64,000 bases of DNA from Leptolyngbyaceae cyanobacterium clean351 (GTDB lineage Bacteria; Cyanobacteriota; Cyanobacteriia; DAIDHW01). A program made the position numbers and the translations under genes. This document shows, piece by piece, positions 10,026-20,627 of the stretch. Numbering within the stretch: position 1 is the first letter of the stretch; the number at the start of each line of letters is the position of its first letter. A model generated the notes under the pieces. It did not search any database, was not told where the DNA came from, and worked only from the letters and a program-made list of their open reading frames with translations. The stretch is from positions 1 to 64,000 of the forward strand of contig DAIDHW010000006.1 in NCBI GenBank assembly GCA_027451865.1, written 5' to 3'.

Positions 10026-10772
10026 TTGGCAGAATTAGGGTTAGTGATCGGCAACAGCCGATGGCACTGGGCCGAGTTCCGGGGCCAGAACCTGGGAAAG
10101 ACCTGGCACACCCCGGCTTGGGGGGCAGACCAGATCCAGCGCTTTGCCCAGGATTCTTCCCCCCAGACCCTTTGGCTAGCCTCAGTAGTTCCTCCCCAAA
10201 CCCAACTCTGGCAGCACCTATACCCTGGGGCTCACCTGATCACCCCTTCTTGCCTACCCATCACTGGCCTCTACCCCGGCCTGGGAGTGGACCGAGCCCT
10301 AGGGGTCTGGGCAGCAATAGTGCACTCCTGCGGCCCGGCCTTAGTAGTAGATGTAGGTACTGCCATCACCCTCACTGGCGTCCGGCCACCCGCATCCCTA
10401 ACAGGGGGCGCAATTCTCCCCGGCCTCCACTTGCAGCTTCGGGCCCTCCACCAGGGGACAGCCCAACTCCCCTCTCTGGCCTGGCCCGACCAGGCCCCCC
10501 CCCGCTGGTCCCTCAGCACCGAGACCGCCATGGCTGGCGGCATCTTCCATACGGTCCTAGCTGGCCTAAAGGACTTTTTGCGGGCTTGGCTCGGGGACCA
10601 TCCCGACAGCCAACTCTACCTAACCGGCGGGGATGGGGCAGTTTTCTGGTCCTCCCTGAGGGCCGAATTTGCGGGGATCCGTTGGGAGCCAGACCTAGTG
10701 TTGTGGGGCTTGAACTACGCCCGTCCCCATTACCGGCGCCGGGGAGAGAAGACCCCCGAGACAATCCTGTGA
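10026..10772 (+). CDS. coaX: Type III pantothenate kinase
   Basis: LVIGNSRWHWAEF, GVDRALGVWAA, DVGTAITLTGV, GGAILPGLHL. Confidence 0.92.
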   Translation: MAELGLVIGNSRWHWAEFRGQNLGKTWHTPAWGADQIQRFAQDSSPQTLWLASVVPPQTQLWQHLYPGAHLITPSCLPITGLYPGLGVDRALGVWAAIVHSCGPALVVDVGTAITLTGVRPPASLTGGAILPGLHLQLRALHQGTAQLPSLAWPDQAPPRWSLSTETAMAGGIFHTVLAGLKDFLRAWLGDHPDSQLYLTGGDGAVFWSSLRAEFAGIRWEPDLVLWGLNYARPHYRRRGEKTPETIL

Positions 10773-10909
10773 CAACCCTTCACAACTAGCAGCAATTTTT
10801 GTCACAACTTGTTGCATTTCCCCCCGGGGTAGCCCTTTGCTGATAAGGTTTTTAAGAGTAAAGCCGCACTCCAATCACCTTAACGCTGCGCAACAAAAGG
10901 AACAGTTTT

Positions 10910-11395
10910 ATGCACCGATTGTTTGCTTTTCTCCTAGCCTTGACCCTCTGGGTCGGTGTAACTCCCACCGCCCTCGCCGACGTTGCCGGTCTGACCCCTT
11001 GCAAGGATTCCGCCGCCTTCCAACAGCGGGCTGCTAACTCCACCAGTGCCACTGCCCCCCAACGCTTCGCCTTCTACGCCCAGTCCGGCGTCCTTTGTGG
11101 CGAAGACGGCCTGCCCCATCTGGTAGTTGATGGCCGTCTAAGCCACGCGGGAGAATTTCTGATTCCTAGCATCTTATTTCTGTATATAACTGGCTGGATC
11201 GGCTGGGTTGGTCGCTCCTACCTGCAAGTGATTAAAAAAGGCGATTCCCCCGAAGAGAAGGAAGTCATCATCGATGTGCCCCTGGCCATCAAGTGTATGC
11301 TGACTGGGTTTGCTTGGCCCCTGGCGGCGGTGAAGGAGTTCCTGACCGGAGAGCTGACCGCTAAAGATGAGGAGATTTCGGTTTCTCCCCGCTAG
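10910..11395 (+). CDS. psaF: Photosystem I reaction center subunit III (PsaF)
   Basis: Signal peptide then [49 protein letters not shown]. Confidence 0.97.
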   Translation: MHRLFAFLLALTLWVGVTPTALADVAGLTPCKDSAAFQQRAANSTSATAPQRFAFYAQSGVLCGEDGLPHLVVDGRLSHAGEFLIPSILFLYITGWIGWVGRSYLQVIKKGDSPEEKEVIIDVPLAIKCMLTGFAWPLAAVKEFLTGELTAKDEEISVSPR

Positions 11396-11424
11396 TATTT
11401 TTCCATCCTCACCGGAGTTTATCC

Positions 11425-11553
11425 ATGAATCACCTACTCAAATACCTCTCTAGCGCCCCCGTAATCACCACCGTCTGGTTAGCCTTTACCGCCGGTCTGC
11501 TGATCGAGTTCAATCGCTTCTTTCCCGACCTCCTATTCCACCCCATGCCCTAG
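11425..11553 (+). CDS. psaJ: Photosystem I reaction center subunit IX (PsaJ)
   Basis: 42 aa [42 protein letters not shown]; missing from ORF track because short. Confidence 0.96.
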   Translation: MNHLLKYLSSAPVITTVWLAFTAGLLIEFNRFFPDLLFHPMP

Positions 11554-11574
11554 CCAGCAACCCCCCGTTACTTG

Positions 11575-11602
11575 AAAGCCCACCAGCTCGGGTGGGCTTT
11601 TG
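11575..11602 (+). terminator. Terminator after psaFJ
   Basis: Perfect stem AAAGCCCACC-agctcg-GGTGGGCTTT. Confidence 0.85.
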
Positions 11603-11718
11603 CGTATCCGGGTGGGGCTAGCTTCCCGGGAGGTTCCTTGAAGCTCCGGTTAAGATATGTTTATCCGTCACCTAAAAGACCAGGGGTATTCCTGGCTCAA
11701 TGCCATACACTAACTTCT

Positions 11719-12489
11719 ATGTGCCGCCTGTTAGCCTACCTCGGTGCTGCTATTGCCCCTCACCAGCTCCTGTTCACCCCGGAACACTCCCTAGTAGCCC
11801 AAAGCTACCAGCCCCGGGAGATGACCGCCGGGCTCCTGAATGCTGATGGCTTTGGTTTGGGTTGGTACGACAACCGGCGCCAGCCCTACAGTTACAAAAA
11901 CACCCAGCCGATCTGGAGTGATATCAACCTACCCGGGTTGAGTCGTTATATTCAGTCCGGTTGCTTCTTGGCGAATATCCGCAGTGCCACACCAGGACAA
12001 GCCATCAACCTCAGTAACTGTCAACCCTTCGCCTGGCAGCACCTCCTCGGGGTGCACAACGGTTACATCGAAAACTTCCACCAGACCCTTTACCGGCCCC
12101 TGCGCCACCTCCTACCCGACCACCTCTACCAGGGGATCGGTGGCACCACCGACTCGGAGCACATTTTCGCCATCTTGCTGGATTTTTGGCAGGAACACCA
12201 AGACCTGACTAGTGCCCTGCGCCAGACCCTCAAGCAGCTGATTGACCTGGCCTCCTCAGCCTCCACCTCCGCTAATTTGATCCTCGCCGACGGCCAGCAA
12301 CTGGTCGCTTGCCGCTTCGCTACCCGCTCCCCCGCTCCTTCCCTCTACTGGCTAGAGCAGGACCCAGGCTGCCCCCGGGGGGTGATCCTAGCCTCCGAGC
12401 CTCTCTTTACCGGCCATTGGCAGACGGTGCCGGAGTCTAGCATCCTGCAGGTGGGCCCAGACTTGGCAGTCCACCTGCAACCCATCTAG
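11719..12489 (+). CDS. Class II glutamine amidotransferase (EgtC-like)
   Basis: [44 protein letters not shown]-terminal Cys after Met. Confidence 0.85.
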   Translation: MCRLLAYLGAAIAPHQLLFTPEHSLVAQSYQPREMTAGLLNADGFGLGWYDNRRQPYSYKNTQPIWSDINLPGLSRYIQSGCFLANIRSATPGQAINLSNCQPFAWQHLLGVHNGYIENFHQTLYRPLRHLLPDHLYQGIGGTTDSEHIFAILLDFWQEHQDLTSALRQTLKQLIDLASSASTSANLILADGQQLVACRFATRSPAPSLYWLEQDPGCPRGVILASEPLFTGHWQTVPESSILQVGPDLAVHLQPI

Positions 12490-12784
12490 GCTAGTTTGAC
12501 TAAAGTACTCCCAGGCTGTAGAATCGCCTGAATATCCTGACTTGTGCCTAGGCCTAAGGGCTGGGGAGGTTTTCTGGTCGGCCAGTCGGCCCTGTCTCGG
12601 GCCGGGGTTACTAAAACTGGTAACCTGCAGCTGAATCCAGGAAAGCAAAGGTAGTTAGGCCGTAGAGTTCGCCCCGAGCCGCTTGGCTTGAGGGAAAAGA
12701 GAGTCAGCCTTGCCTTTCTTGTCCCGGTTCTCCAAGGGTCCTTGCCGTTGGAGATAGCATTGCTTTCCACCAGAGGGTTTAGAT

Positions 12785-14008
12785 ATGGAAGCTAAGAGCC
12801 GCTGGGTCAACGCCCTTTCAACTCAGGCCTCCCTTGAGGCAGCGGTGACGGAGGTAGTAGCCCGCACTAGCGAGGGGTTGGCGGGGCCGGCAGACTTAGC
12901 CTTGGTATTCATTTCCACTGCCTTTGCCAGTGAGTATTCTCGCCTGATGCCCCTAATCCGCGAGCGCCTAGAGGTGCCAGTTATGATCGGGTGCGGCGCT
13001 GAAGGGGTAGTGGGTACAGACCGCCAGGGCCAAACCCAGGAAGTCGAGAATAACCCGGCCTTGAGTCTGACCCTGGCCCAAGTCCCCCACACCCAGATCA
13101 AGAGCTTTCACCTGGTAGGGTCCAAGCTGCCAGACCTAGACAGTGCCCCCGATGCCTGGATCGACCAGGTAGGGGTCCTTCCCCAAAGCCAACCCCACTT
13201 TGTGATCCTCGGTAGTACATTCTCCTCCCGGATCAACGACCTGCTGCGGGGTTTAGACTACGCCTACCCTCAAGCGGTCAAGGTAGGGGGACTCACCAGT
13301 AGTGCCCTGTTCTGTGACTACCAAATTCACCGCCAAGGGACCGTAGGCCTATCCCTAAGCAGCCCCTTAGCCCTAGATGCCATCGTCGCCCAGGGTTGCC
13401 GCCCCATCGGTAGCCTCTACCGGGTTACAGAGGGAGAGCAAAACCTTCTATTGGCCCTAGAGGGGGCAGACCAACCTGTCAGGAGTGGCTACCGCAGCCC
13501 AGGGCGGACCCGCACGGCCCTAGAGGTGCTGCAGGAGCTGATCCAGGAACTTAGCCCCGCTGACCGCAAGCTAGCCCAGCACTCCCTATTTATTGGCCTA
13601 GTGGGGGATGAATTCAAGCAGGACCTAGAGCCGGGAGACTTTTTGATTCGCAATCTACTCGGGGTTAATCCCGAGGCAGGGGCCATAGCCATTGGTGACC
13701 GGGTCCGGCCCGGCCAACGGGTGCAATTTCACCTCCGGGATGCCCACGCCTCCACCGAGGACTTGGAGTTTATGCTCCGGCGTTATAAGCGTCCCTCTAG
13801 CGCCGCGGGAGCCTTGATGTTTGCCTGCCTAGGACGCGGGGAAAGTCTCTACGGCCGACCCAACTTCGACTCGCAGTTGTTTCAGCGGCATGTGGGTGTC
13901 CTGCCCTTGAGTGGCTTCTTCTGTAACGGGGAAATTGGACCGGTGGGGGAGACTACCTTTTTACACGGCTACACCTCTGTGTTTTCTATTGTCCACGGCG
14001 GTGCCTAA
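12785..14008 (+). CDS. FIST N-/C-domain sensory protein
   Basis: VPVMIGCGAEGVVG, CLGRGESLYGRPNFDSQLFQRHVGVLPLSGFFCNGEIGPVG. Confidence 0.88.
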   Translation: MEAKSRWVNALSTQASLEAAVTEVVARTSEGLAGPADLALVFISTAFASEYSRLMPLIRERLEVPVMIGCGAEGVVGTDRQGQTQEVENNPALSLTLAQVPHTQIKSFHLVGSKLPDLDSAPDAWIDQVGVLPQSQPHFVILGSTFSSRINDLLRGLDYAYPQAVKVGGLTSSALFCDYQIHRQGTVGLSLSSPLALDAIVAQGCRPIGSLYRVTEGEQNLLLALEGADQPVRSGYRSPGRTRTALEVLQELIQELSPADRKLAQHSLFIGLVGDEFKQDLEPGDFLIRNLLGVNPEAGAIAIGDRVRPGQRVQFHLRDAHASTEDLEFMLRRYKRPSSAAGALMFACLGRGESLYGRPNFDSQLFQRHVGVLPLSGFFCNGEIGPVGETTFLHGYTSVFSIVHGGA

Positions 14009-15441
14009 GCACCAATACCTAGGCGTAGAGCTAGGCCTGGAGCTAAGGGAAAAAGAATAGTAAACATCAGAAACAGCCCGGCAAGCCCCAGCAGGGCCCT
14101 AGTGTCGTTCACCTCGACTAGCTCGTTGAGACTGGGACGCTCCAGGTCCCGGCGTAGAAAAATAATTACCGCCCCCCAGTACAGAGCCACGCTATTAACT
14201 AGGGAGGCTAGGGCCAAGACCACTAGGGTAGCCACGGTAGTCCGGCTAGCGGTCTTGCGGCCGTAGACCGCCAACACCACCCGCCCCCCGTCTAGCTGAC
14301 CAGCCGGCATCAAGTTCAAGGCTGTCAATACCAGGCCCATCCAGCCCATGACCACTAGGGGATGAATGGGGGTGAAGGTGGTGTGGAGCGGTCCTAGAAC
14401 TAGTCGCGCTAGGAGACCGACCAAAATCGAGCCCTGGAAGAACTCCGTAGGCACCTGGAAAGGGCTATCGGGGCGGGAGAGGAATAGACCCGCCACCACT
14501 AACCCCCCGGAGGCTAGGGCGGCGGCCAAGGGACCGCTGAAGGATACATCAAACAGGGCCCTAGGGTCTGGGAGCAGGGTTTCAAACCGGGTCAGGGCTC
14601 CAAAGGAGCCGATCTGCCAGGAGGGGAGGAAGAAGGGAGGACTCAAGCGTAGCCCATGGCGGGCAGCAGCCCAGCGTCGGCCCCCCTCGTAGGCTCCCAG
14701 CACCCCTAGCACTGCCAGGGTTAGGGGTAAAACCTGGGAAAACCGGGCAGGTTCCTCCACCAGGTCAAAGCCCAAGAATAGGCCCACGGTCTCAGCACAG
14801 GTGAAAAACGTACTACCGGCGAGGCCTAGGGCTAGCAGCTGGGGTACACGGCCCGTGGGTTGTGGGTCACTGCGGCGCGGCAGAATGGCAACGGTAGGCT
14901 TGCCCTCAGGGTCGGGGATTAAAAACAGCCGGTATTGGTTCCCTAGGACTCCCTGGAGGCGTTCGCTTAACTGGGTGTAGGTAAATTCTGGGGCACCACG
15001 CAGGTTGCCTTTAAAAATTACCCCCTGGGGTTGGGCCAGGGTTTCCGTGGCAAAAAAAGTATCTGGACTAAAAATACCCCGCATCAACTGTAGGTCGGCA
15101 TCAGGAATAGCCTCAACCGGGGATAGGGGGGCAACGGGGACTGATAGCCCTTCAGTCGGGGAGGGTTGGGGTTCTAGGCGGCGCGCCCGTCGTCCTAGCC
15201 AAACGTACAGGCCAGTGGCAATCAACAACAGCAGCAGCATTACCGCCAAGCCCAAATTTATGCCTGCCGCCGCCAAGCCAAAGAAAACTAGCCAGGGAGA
15301 CACCAGGATCACCGATTGTAGCCAAGCCCCCAGGGCCAGGGGACCAGAATTTCTGGCTTGGCGAAATTTCCATGCCAAGGTCACCACTGCCCCGAGGGTA
15401 ATGAGGAGTGCAGCCAGGGCCTCTAGGTTAGGTGTTATCAT
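14005..15441 (-). CDS. Site-2 protease (M50) family membrane metalloprotease
   Basis: Multi-TM; NLMPAGQLDGGRVVLAVYGR motif. Confidence 0.85.
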   Translation of the reverse strand: MITPNLEALAALLITLGAVVTLAWKFRQARNSGPLALGAWLQSVILVSPWLVFFGLAAAGINLGLAVMLLLLLIATGLYVWLGRRARRLEPQPSPTEGLSVPVAPLSPVEAIPDADLQLMRGIFSPDTFFATETLAQPQGVIFKGNLRGAPEFTYTQLSERLQGVLGNQYRLFLIPDPEGKPTVAILPRRSDPQPTGRVPQLLALGLAGSTFFTCAETVGLFLGFDLVEEPARFSQVLPLTLAVLGVLGAYEGGRRWAAARHGLRLSPPFFLPSWQIGSFGALTRFETLLPDPRALFDVSFSGPLAAALASGGLVVAGLFLSRPDSPFQVPTEFFQGSILVGLLARLVLGPLHTTFTPIHPLVVMGWMGLVLTALNLMPAGQLDGGRVVLAVYGRKTASRTTVATLVVLALASLVNSVALYWGAVIIFLRRDLERPSLNELVEVNDTRALLGLAGLFLMFTILFPLAPGLALRLGIGA

Positions 15442-15535
15442 AGTACTACCCTAGCGCAATATGGCGCTAAAACCCCAGGATGCAGCCCCCTAGCCCGGGC
15501 AATTTTCAGGGTGGCGGGGGACATTAGCTGATTTC

Positions 15536-16207
15536 TTGCTGCCTAAAGCGATGAACTTGCCGCCCCAAGCCCCGCCCTTAACCATCCTGATCGCCGAAGA
15601 TGACCCGATGATGCAGCTCGGCCTCAGCCAGGCTTTAGATAGCCATCCCCAGCTGACAGTAGTAGCTCAGGTGGATGACGGCTATCTCGCTCTGGAGGCA
15701 GTGCGTAACCTCAAGCCCCGAATTGTGGTCATGGACATTGGCTTACCGCGCATGGATGGGATCACCGCCACCCAAAAGATCAGGGAGGCATTCCCAGGAG
15801 TGAGGGTGGTAATGCTCACCTCCCACACCTCCGACACGGAGGTAATCGCTGCCCTCGCCAGTGGTGCCGACGGCTACTGCATTAAGGGACCTAAACTAGA
15901 CCAGTTGGTAGCTGCGATCCTAGCTGCCCACGAGGGAGCCACCTACCTTGACCCCCAGATCGCCCGCCAGGTAATCCACCACCTGCGGGCTCCCAACCCC
16001 CCTCAGGAGCAGATCGGTCAGCTGTCACGCCGGGAACAGGAAGTCCTCAAGTTGATTGTCGACGGCTACAGCAACACTGAAATCGCTGCTGCCCTCTACC
16101 TGAGCCCCAACACCATCAAGACTCACATCCGCGGGATCATGAACAAACTGGCGGTGGACGACCGGGTCCAGGCAGCGGTAGTAGCTCTGCGCAACGGTCT
16201 GGTTTAG
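15536..16207 (+). CDS. NarL/LuxR-family response regulator
   Basis: ILIAEDDPMMQLG receiver, VVMDIGLPRMDG, LSRREQEVLKLIVDGYSNTEIAAALYLSPNTIKTHIRGIMNKL. Confidence 0.93.
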   Translation: MLPKAMNLPPQAPPLTILIAEDDPMMQLGLSQALDSHPQLTVVAQVDDGYLALEAVRNLKPRIVVMDIGLPRMDGITATQKIREAFPGVRVVMLTSHTSDTEVIAALASGADGYCIKGPKLDQLVAAILAAHEGATYLDPQIARQVIHHLRAPNPPQEQIGQLSRREQEVLKLIVDGYSNTEIAAALYLSPNTIKTHIRGIMNKLAVDDRVQAAVVALRNGLV

Positions 16208-16587
16208 GATTTTTGCCCCAAAGGCAAGATCGTACACTAGCTCTAGTATCAGGTACCCAAGAGGCTGCCATGAGCTCTCTACCCCAGGACTGGTGGCCAG
16301 TAGGAAGGCCGACTTTACACTTGTACGGTGCCGATGTTAGCAAACCCAATACGGACAGCCGAGGTTAAGACCAGTAACTCCAGCAAGGGGGCCTACTTGT
16401 ACCACCTACAGTACGGACTTAAATACAGCCTACTACATCACCAGGGTCTTGCAGGATAACTATCAAGCCTTCATTACTCTACGAGTTTAGTTGCTGCCCA
16501 AGAGGTCGTCACCATATCCGAAATTTGCTGAACTCAGTCTTCTCAAGGTCCCCGGAGCCTCTGCCGGGGAGGCCTCGAGGAGCCCCG

Positions 16588-17160
16588 TCATGCCCACGCT
16601 CTTAAGTAGGGTAGGACCTGGGCCAAAGCCTGGCCCCGATGACTGATCCGCTGCTTGAGGTCTGGTGGCATCTCGGCGTAGGTCAGTCCCCAGGCGGGGA
16701 CGTAAAATACCGGGTCATAGCCAAAGCCCCCCTGACCCCGCGGGACAGGGAGGACCTCCCCCTCACAAACCCCCTCCCCCCGGTGCACCACCTCTCCCTG
16801 GGGGTTGGCTAGGGATACCACACAGACGAACCGAGCCCGCCGCTGGGGATTATCCCCGAGGGCCCCTAGGAGCCGCTCAATACGCTCCTGGTCCGTGGTG
16901 CCGTAGCGGGCCGAGTAGACCCCGGGGTCTCCCCCGAGAGCTACTACCTCTAGACCCGAGTCATCGGCTATGGCCCAGGCCCCCTGGGCACGAGCTAGCT
17001 GGCTAGCCTTAAGGTCAGCGTTCTCGGTAAAGGTAGTACCCGTCTCCGCTAACTCCAGCGCCTCAGGTTTAGGATGTAACTGCCAGGCCAGACCCTGTAA
17101 CAGACCGGTCAACTCCCGCAGCTTGCCGGGATTACCCGTAGCTAAAAACAGCGCCTTCAA
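16588..17160 (-). CDS. rdgB: XTP/dITP diphosphatase (RdgB/HAM1)
   Basis: FLATGNPGKLRELTGLL, FTENADLKASQLA, ADDSGLEVVALGGDPGVYSARYG. Confidence 0.93.
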   Translation of the reverse strand: MKALFLATGNPGKLRELTGLLQGLAWQLHPKPEALELAETGTTFTENADLKASQLARAQGAWAIADDSGLEVVALGGDPGVYSARYGTTDQERIERLLGALGDNPQRRARFVCVVSLANPQGEVVHRGEGVCEGEVLPVPRGQGGFGYDPVFYVPAWGLTYAEMPPDLKQRISHRGQALAQVLPYLRAWA

Positions 17161-18581
17161 GTCTCCAATACCCTCAGGTCAACTAACTGGGCCGCTCCAG
17201 TACCCACCACCTGAGCACCCCTGGTCTGCACCTGCTCCAGGTAAGCTAGGCTACCGGCGGTTACCACCTCCCCCGGCATCAACACCGGCACCCCCGGGGG
17301 GTAAGGACAGAGCAACTCTCCACACACCCGGTCGAGGGCTTGCTCTAGGGGCACTACCCGGCTAGGGGCAAAGAAGGCCTCGCGGGGGGGAACCACCCGG
17401 GGGGCGAGGGGGGGGGCCGGCAGGGGCCAGACCGGGTCACGCCCCCGGTAGTCTCGCCCCAGGACTGCCAGGGCCTGGCCTAGGGCCTCGACGTCCTCCC
17501 AGGTGTTACCAAGGCTGAGGATAAAGGTGAGGTGCTGCCAGGTGGGGCACTCGGGGATAATCCCCAGCTCAGTGTAGCAAATCCGGTCGGCGGCAAAGCC
17601 CCCCAACCCCACCTGACTCAGGTCCACCACCAGGCGGGTCAGGTCCTGGGCAAAAAATCCCGGCTGGTGGGGGGTTGGGGTCAATACCCCGAGGCCCGGG
17701 GTCTGGCGGATGTGGGCCCGAGCCGCCGCCGCTAGGGCTAGGGTCTGATCCAAGAGAGTTTCCCCAGCGGCCGTCACCTGCTGGCGCGCTCCATCTAAGG
17801 ATGCCAACAGTAGAAAGCTAGGGCTGCTGGACTGGACTAGCTGCAGGGCCTGGCTCACCCGCCGCCCTTCCACCCGCTCCCCCCGCCGGTGGAGCATAGC
17901 CGCCTGGGTGAGGGCAGATAACACCTTGTGGGTTGACTGCACCACCAGGTCCGCTCCGGCCCCCAGAGCACTGGGGGGCAGCTGGGGATGAAAGGCAAAG
18001 TGGGGGCCGTGGGCCTCATCCACCACCAGGGGGATTCCCCGGGCGTGGGCTAGGGTTGCTAAAGCGCTGATGTCACTGCAGACCCCCTGGTAGGTGGGGG
18101 AGGTCACCAGGACTGCTTGAGCCTGGGGGTGTTCCTGGAGAGCCGCCTCGAGGGTGGAGGGGGCGATCCCCCCCCACAGGCTATCCTGCCAGTGGGGATT
18201 GATAAACACCGGGTTGACCCCTGCCAGAACCACCGCCGCGATTACGGACTGATGGAGATTGCGCGGTAGGATTAAGGTCCCCCCGGGGCGGCAGGTGGCC
18301 AGGATGGCGGCGAGGACACCCCCGGTAGAGCCATTGACTAAAAACCAGGTCTGGTCTGCCCCAAAGGCCACCGAGGCCAACTCCTGAGCTGCTTGAAGAG
18401 CGGCGCTGGGGGCAAAGAGGTTATCTAGTTCCGGCAGCTCCGGCAGGTCAAGCTCAAACATAGCCCGGGGCAGGAGACTGTCGGGGGGGATGCTCACCCC
18501 CCGCTTGTGGCCAGGGGCATAGAAGGGGTGGTGGGGACGGCGGGCGGCTTGACACAAAGCCTCCAGGAGGGGAGCAGTCAT
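17157..18581 (-). CDS. Orn/Lys/Arg decarboxylase family PLP enzyme
   Basis: FYAPGHKRGVSIP, FLVNGSTGGVLA, VDEAHGPHFAFHP, VQSTHKVLSALTQAAMLH. Confidence 0.92.
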   Translation of the reverse strand: MTAPLLEALCQAARRPHHPFYAPGHKRGVSIPPDSLLPRAMFELDLPELPELDNLFAPSAALQAAQELASVAFGADQTWFLVNGSTGGVLAAILATCRPGGTLILPRNLHQSVIAAVVLAGVNPVFINPHWQDSLWGGIAPSTLEAALQEHPQAQAVLVTSPTYQGVCSDISALATLAHARGIPLVVDEAHGPHFAFHPQLPPSALGAGADLVVQSTHKVLSALTQAAMLHRRGERVEGRRVSQALQLVQSSSPSFLLLASLDGARQQVTAAGETLLDQTLALAAAARAHIRQTPGLGVLTPTPHQPGFFAQDLTRLVVDLSQVGLGGFAADRICYTELGIIPECPTWQHLTFILSLGNTWEDVEALGQALAVLGRDYRGRDPVWPLPAPPLAPRVVPPREAFFAPSRVVPLEQALDRVCGELLCPYPPGVPVLMPGEVVTAGSLAYLEQVQTRGAQVVGTGAAQLVDLRVLET

Positions 18582-18660
18582 GAGGGGTGGTGACTTAGGT
18601 TTGCTAAGCTGGGAGGATTATGCTTTAGTTCCCAAGGCTTGCGCGGCGAATCCCTAGACC

Positions 18661-19584
18661 ATGGAAAATTTTCGCAACTACTACGAAATCCTCGAGGTTA
18701 GCCAGGAAGCAACCAGCGAAGAAATTAAACAGGCCTATCGACGCGCTGCCCGGCGGTATCACCCGGATGTTAATCCTCAGGACCGGCAGGCAGAGGAGAA
18801 GTTCAAAAACATTGGTGAAGCCTACGAGGTCCTTTCCGACCCCCAGAAGCGCTCCCAATACGACCAGTTTAGTCGCTATTGGAAACAAAAAGGGTTTGGT
18901 GGTCCGGCTGGGCGGCGCTCTGGGGATGTTCTCGACTACAGTCAGTTCGCCGACTTTAACGTTTTTCTCGACCAGCTGCGCAGCGAACCAGCTCCTCCCG
19001 CACGGCGACCCCCGCGGTCTCCAGTCAACGTCCGCTCCCGGCCAGCGGCGGCTCAGGACCTCAAGGCCCAGTTAACTATCCCCCTCGAGCGGGCTTACCA
19101 GGGGGGCTGGGAGCGCATCCGCCTCGAAAATGGCCGATCCCTGGAGGTAAACATGCCTCCGGGGATAGCAGACGGTCAGCAAATCCGCCTCCCTGGCCAG
19201 GGAAACCAGGGGGGAGACCTGTTCTTGACGGTTAACCTAGCTCCCCACCCCTTCTACCAGCTGCAGGGGCCCGACATCCTCTGTCGAGTGCCAGTCACCC
19301 CAGCGGAGGCGGTGCTCGGGGCACAGATTGAGGTACCCACCCTCGACGGACCAGTGAAGATGAACCTGCCAGCGGGGGTACGTTGGGGACAACGCCTGCG
19401 CTTGGCTAAAAAGGGCTATCCCAACCAGGGGGAGCGCGGTGATCAGATCGTGGAGCTGCGGATCATGACCCCCACCCAGATTAGTCTGAAAGAACAGCAG
19501 CTGTACAGCCAACTGCGCCAAGTCGAGACTTTTAACCCTCGTCTAGAACTTTTGGCCTACATCCCCGCGCGCCCGGCCGAGTAG
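18661..19584 (+). CDS. DnaJ-family co-chaperone (J domain plus DnaJ C-terminal domain)
   Basis: NYYEILEVSQEATSEEIKQAYRRAARRYHPDVN. Confidence 0.93.
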   Translation: MENFRNYYEILEVSQEATSEEIKQAYRRAARRYHPDVNPQDRQAEEKFKNIGEAYEVLSDPQKRSQYDQFSRYWKQKGFGGPAGRRSGDVLDYSQFADFNVFLDQLRSEPAPPARRPPRSPVNVRSRPAAAQDLKAQLTIPLERAYQGGWERIRLENGRSLEVNMPPGIADGQQIRLPGQGNQGGDLFLTVNLAPHPFYQLQGPDILCRVPVTPAEAVLGAQIEVPTLDGPVKMNLPAGVRWGQRLRLAKKGYPNQGERGDQIVELRIMTPTQISLKEQQLYSQLRQVETFNPRLELLAYIPARPAE

Positions 19585-19607
19585 TTTACCCCTGTCCCTC
19601 CTAATCC

Positions 19608-20627
19608 ATGACCAAACAACGTGTTCTCTCAGGGGTCCAGCCCACTGGCAACCTCCACCTCGGCAACTACCTAGGGGCAATCCAGGGCTGGGTAGAAGGT
19701 CAAAAGGAATTCGAGAATTTCTTCTGCGTCGTCGACCTGCACGCCATCACCGCCCCCCACGACCCCCGTACCCTTGCCGCCAACACCCTCACCATTGCGG
19801 CCTTGTACCTCGCCTGTGGGATCGACCTAGAGTACTCTACGGTTTTTGTCCAATCCCAGGTCCCCGCCCACAGCGAATTGACCTGGCTTCTGAACTGCCT
19901 CACCCCCCTAAACTGGCTCGATGACATGATCCAGTTCAAGGAAAAAGCCCTGCGCCAGGGGGAACATGTCAGCCTCGGACTCCTAGACTATCCGGTCCTG
20001 ATGGCAGCGGATATCCTCCTGTACCAGGCAGATAAGGTGCCAGTCGGGGAAGACCAGAAGCAACACTTAGAGCTGACCCGGGATATCGCTGACCGCTTCA
20101 ATCACCTGTTCGGTCAGGGTCAGGTCCTCCTGAAACCCCCCACCTCCCTGATCCGGGCGGCCGGGGCCCGGGTAATGAGCCTCAGCGATGGCCGACGCAA
20201 AATGTCTAAGTCTGATCCATCGGACCTCAGCCGGATTAACTTGCTCGACCCCCCCGACCTGATCCAAAAAAAGATCAAAAACTGCAAAACCGATCCGGTG
20301 CGGGGCTTAGCCTTTGATCAACCGGACCGGCCAGAGTGCCAGAACTTATTAACCCTCTACATGCTCCTGACCGGCAAGTCCAAGGACCAAGTGGCTGCGG
20401 AAACCGCCCCCCTGGGGTGGGGTCAGTTTAAGCCCCTACTCACAGAAGCCCTCATAGAAAGTCTCAGGCCCCTCCAGAACCGCTACCAGGCCCTGATAGC
20501 TGACCCGAGTTACCTAGAGGAGGTCCTGCACCAAGGCAGCTACTGGGCAGGGGAGATCGCCCACCAGACCCTTACTACCGTCCGCCAGGCCCTAGGCTAC
20601 TGGTCACCCAGGGGGTCTAAGCCTTGA
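19608..20627 (+). CDS. trpS: Tryptophanyl-tRNA synthetase
   Basis: SGVQPTGNLHLGNYLGA, KMSKSDPS. Confidence 0.97.
   Translation: MTKQRVLSGVQPTGNLHLGNYLGAIQGWVEGQKEFENFFCVVDLHAITAPHDPRTLAANTLTIAALYLACGIDLEYSTVFVQSQVPAHSELTWLLNCLTPLNWLDDMIQFKEKALRQGEHVSLGLLDYPVLMAADILLYQADKVPVGEDQKQHLELTRDIADRFNHLFGQGQVLLKPPTSLIRAAGARVMSLSDGRRKMSKSDPSDLSRINLLDPPDLIQKKIKNCKTDPVRGLAFDQPDRPECQNLLTLYMLLTGKSKDQVAAETAPLGWGQFKPLLTEALIESLRPLQNRYQALIADPSYLEEVLHQGSYWAGEIAHQTLTTVRQALGYWSPRGSKP

Noticed and set aside
10061-10789. 242-aa plus-strand ORF overlapping coaX
   Set aside because: Pro/Arg/Ser-rich alternative-frame translation of coaX, typical shadow ORF in GC-rich DNA
12490-12784. Possible structured ncRNA upstream of the FIST gene
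   Set aside because: Some local inverted repeats but no recognisable RNA family and no strong continuous structure by eye
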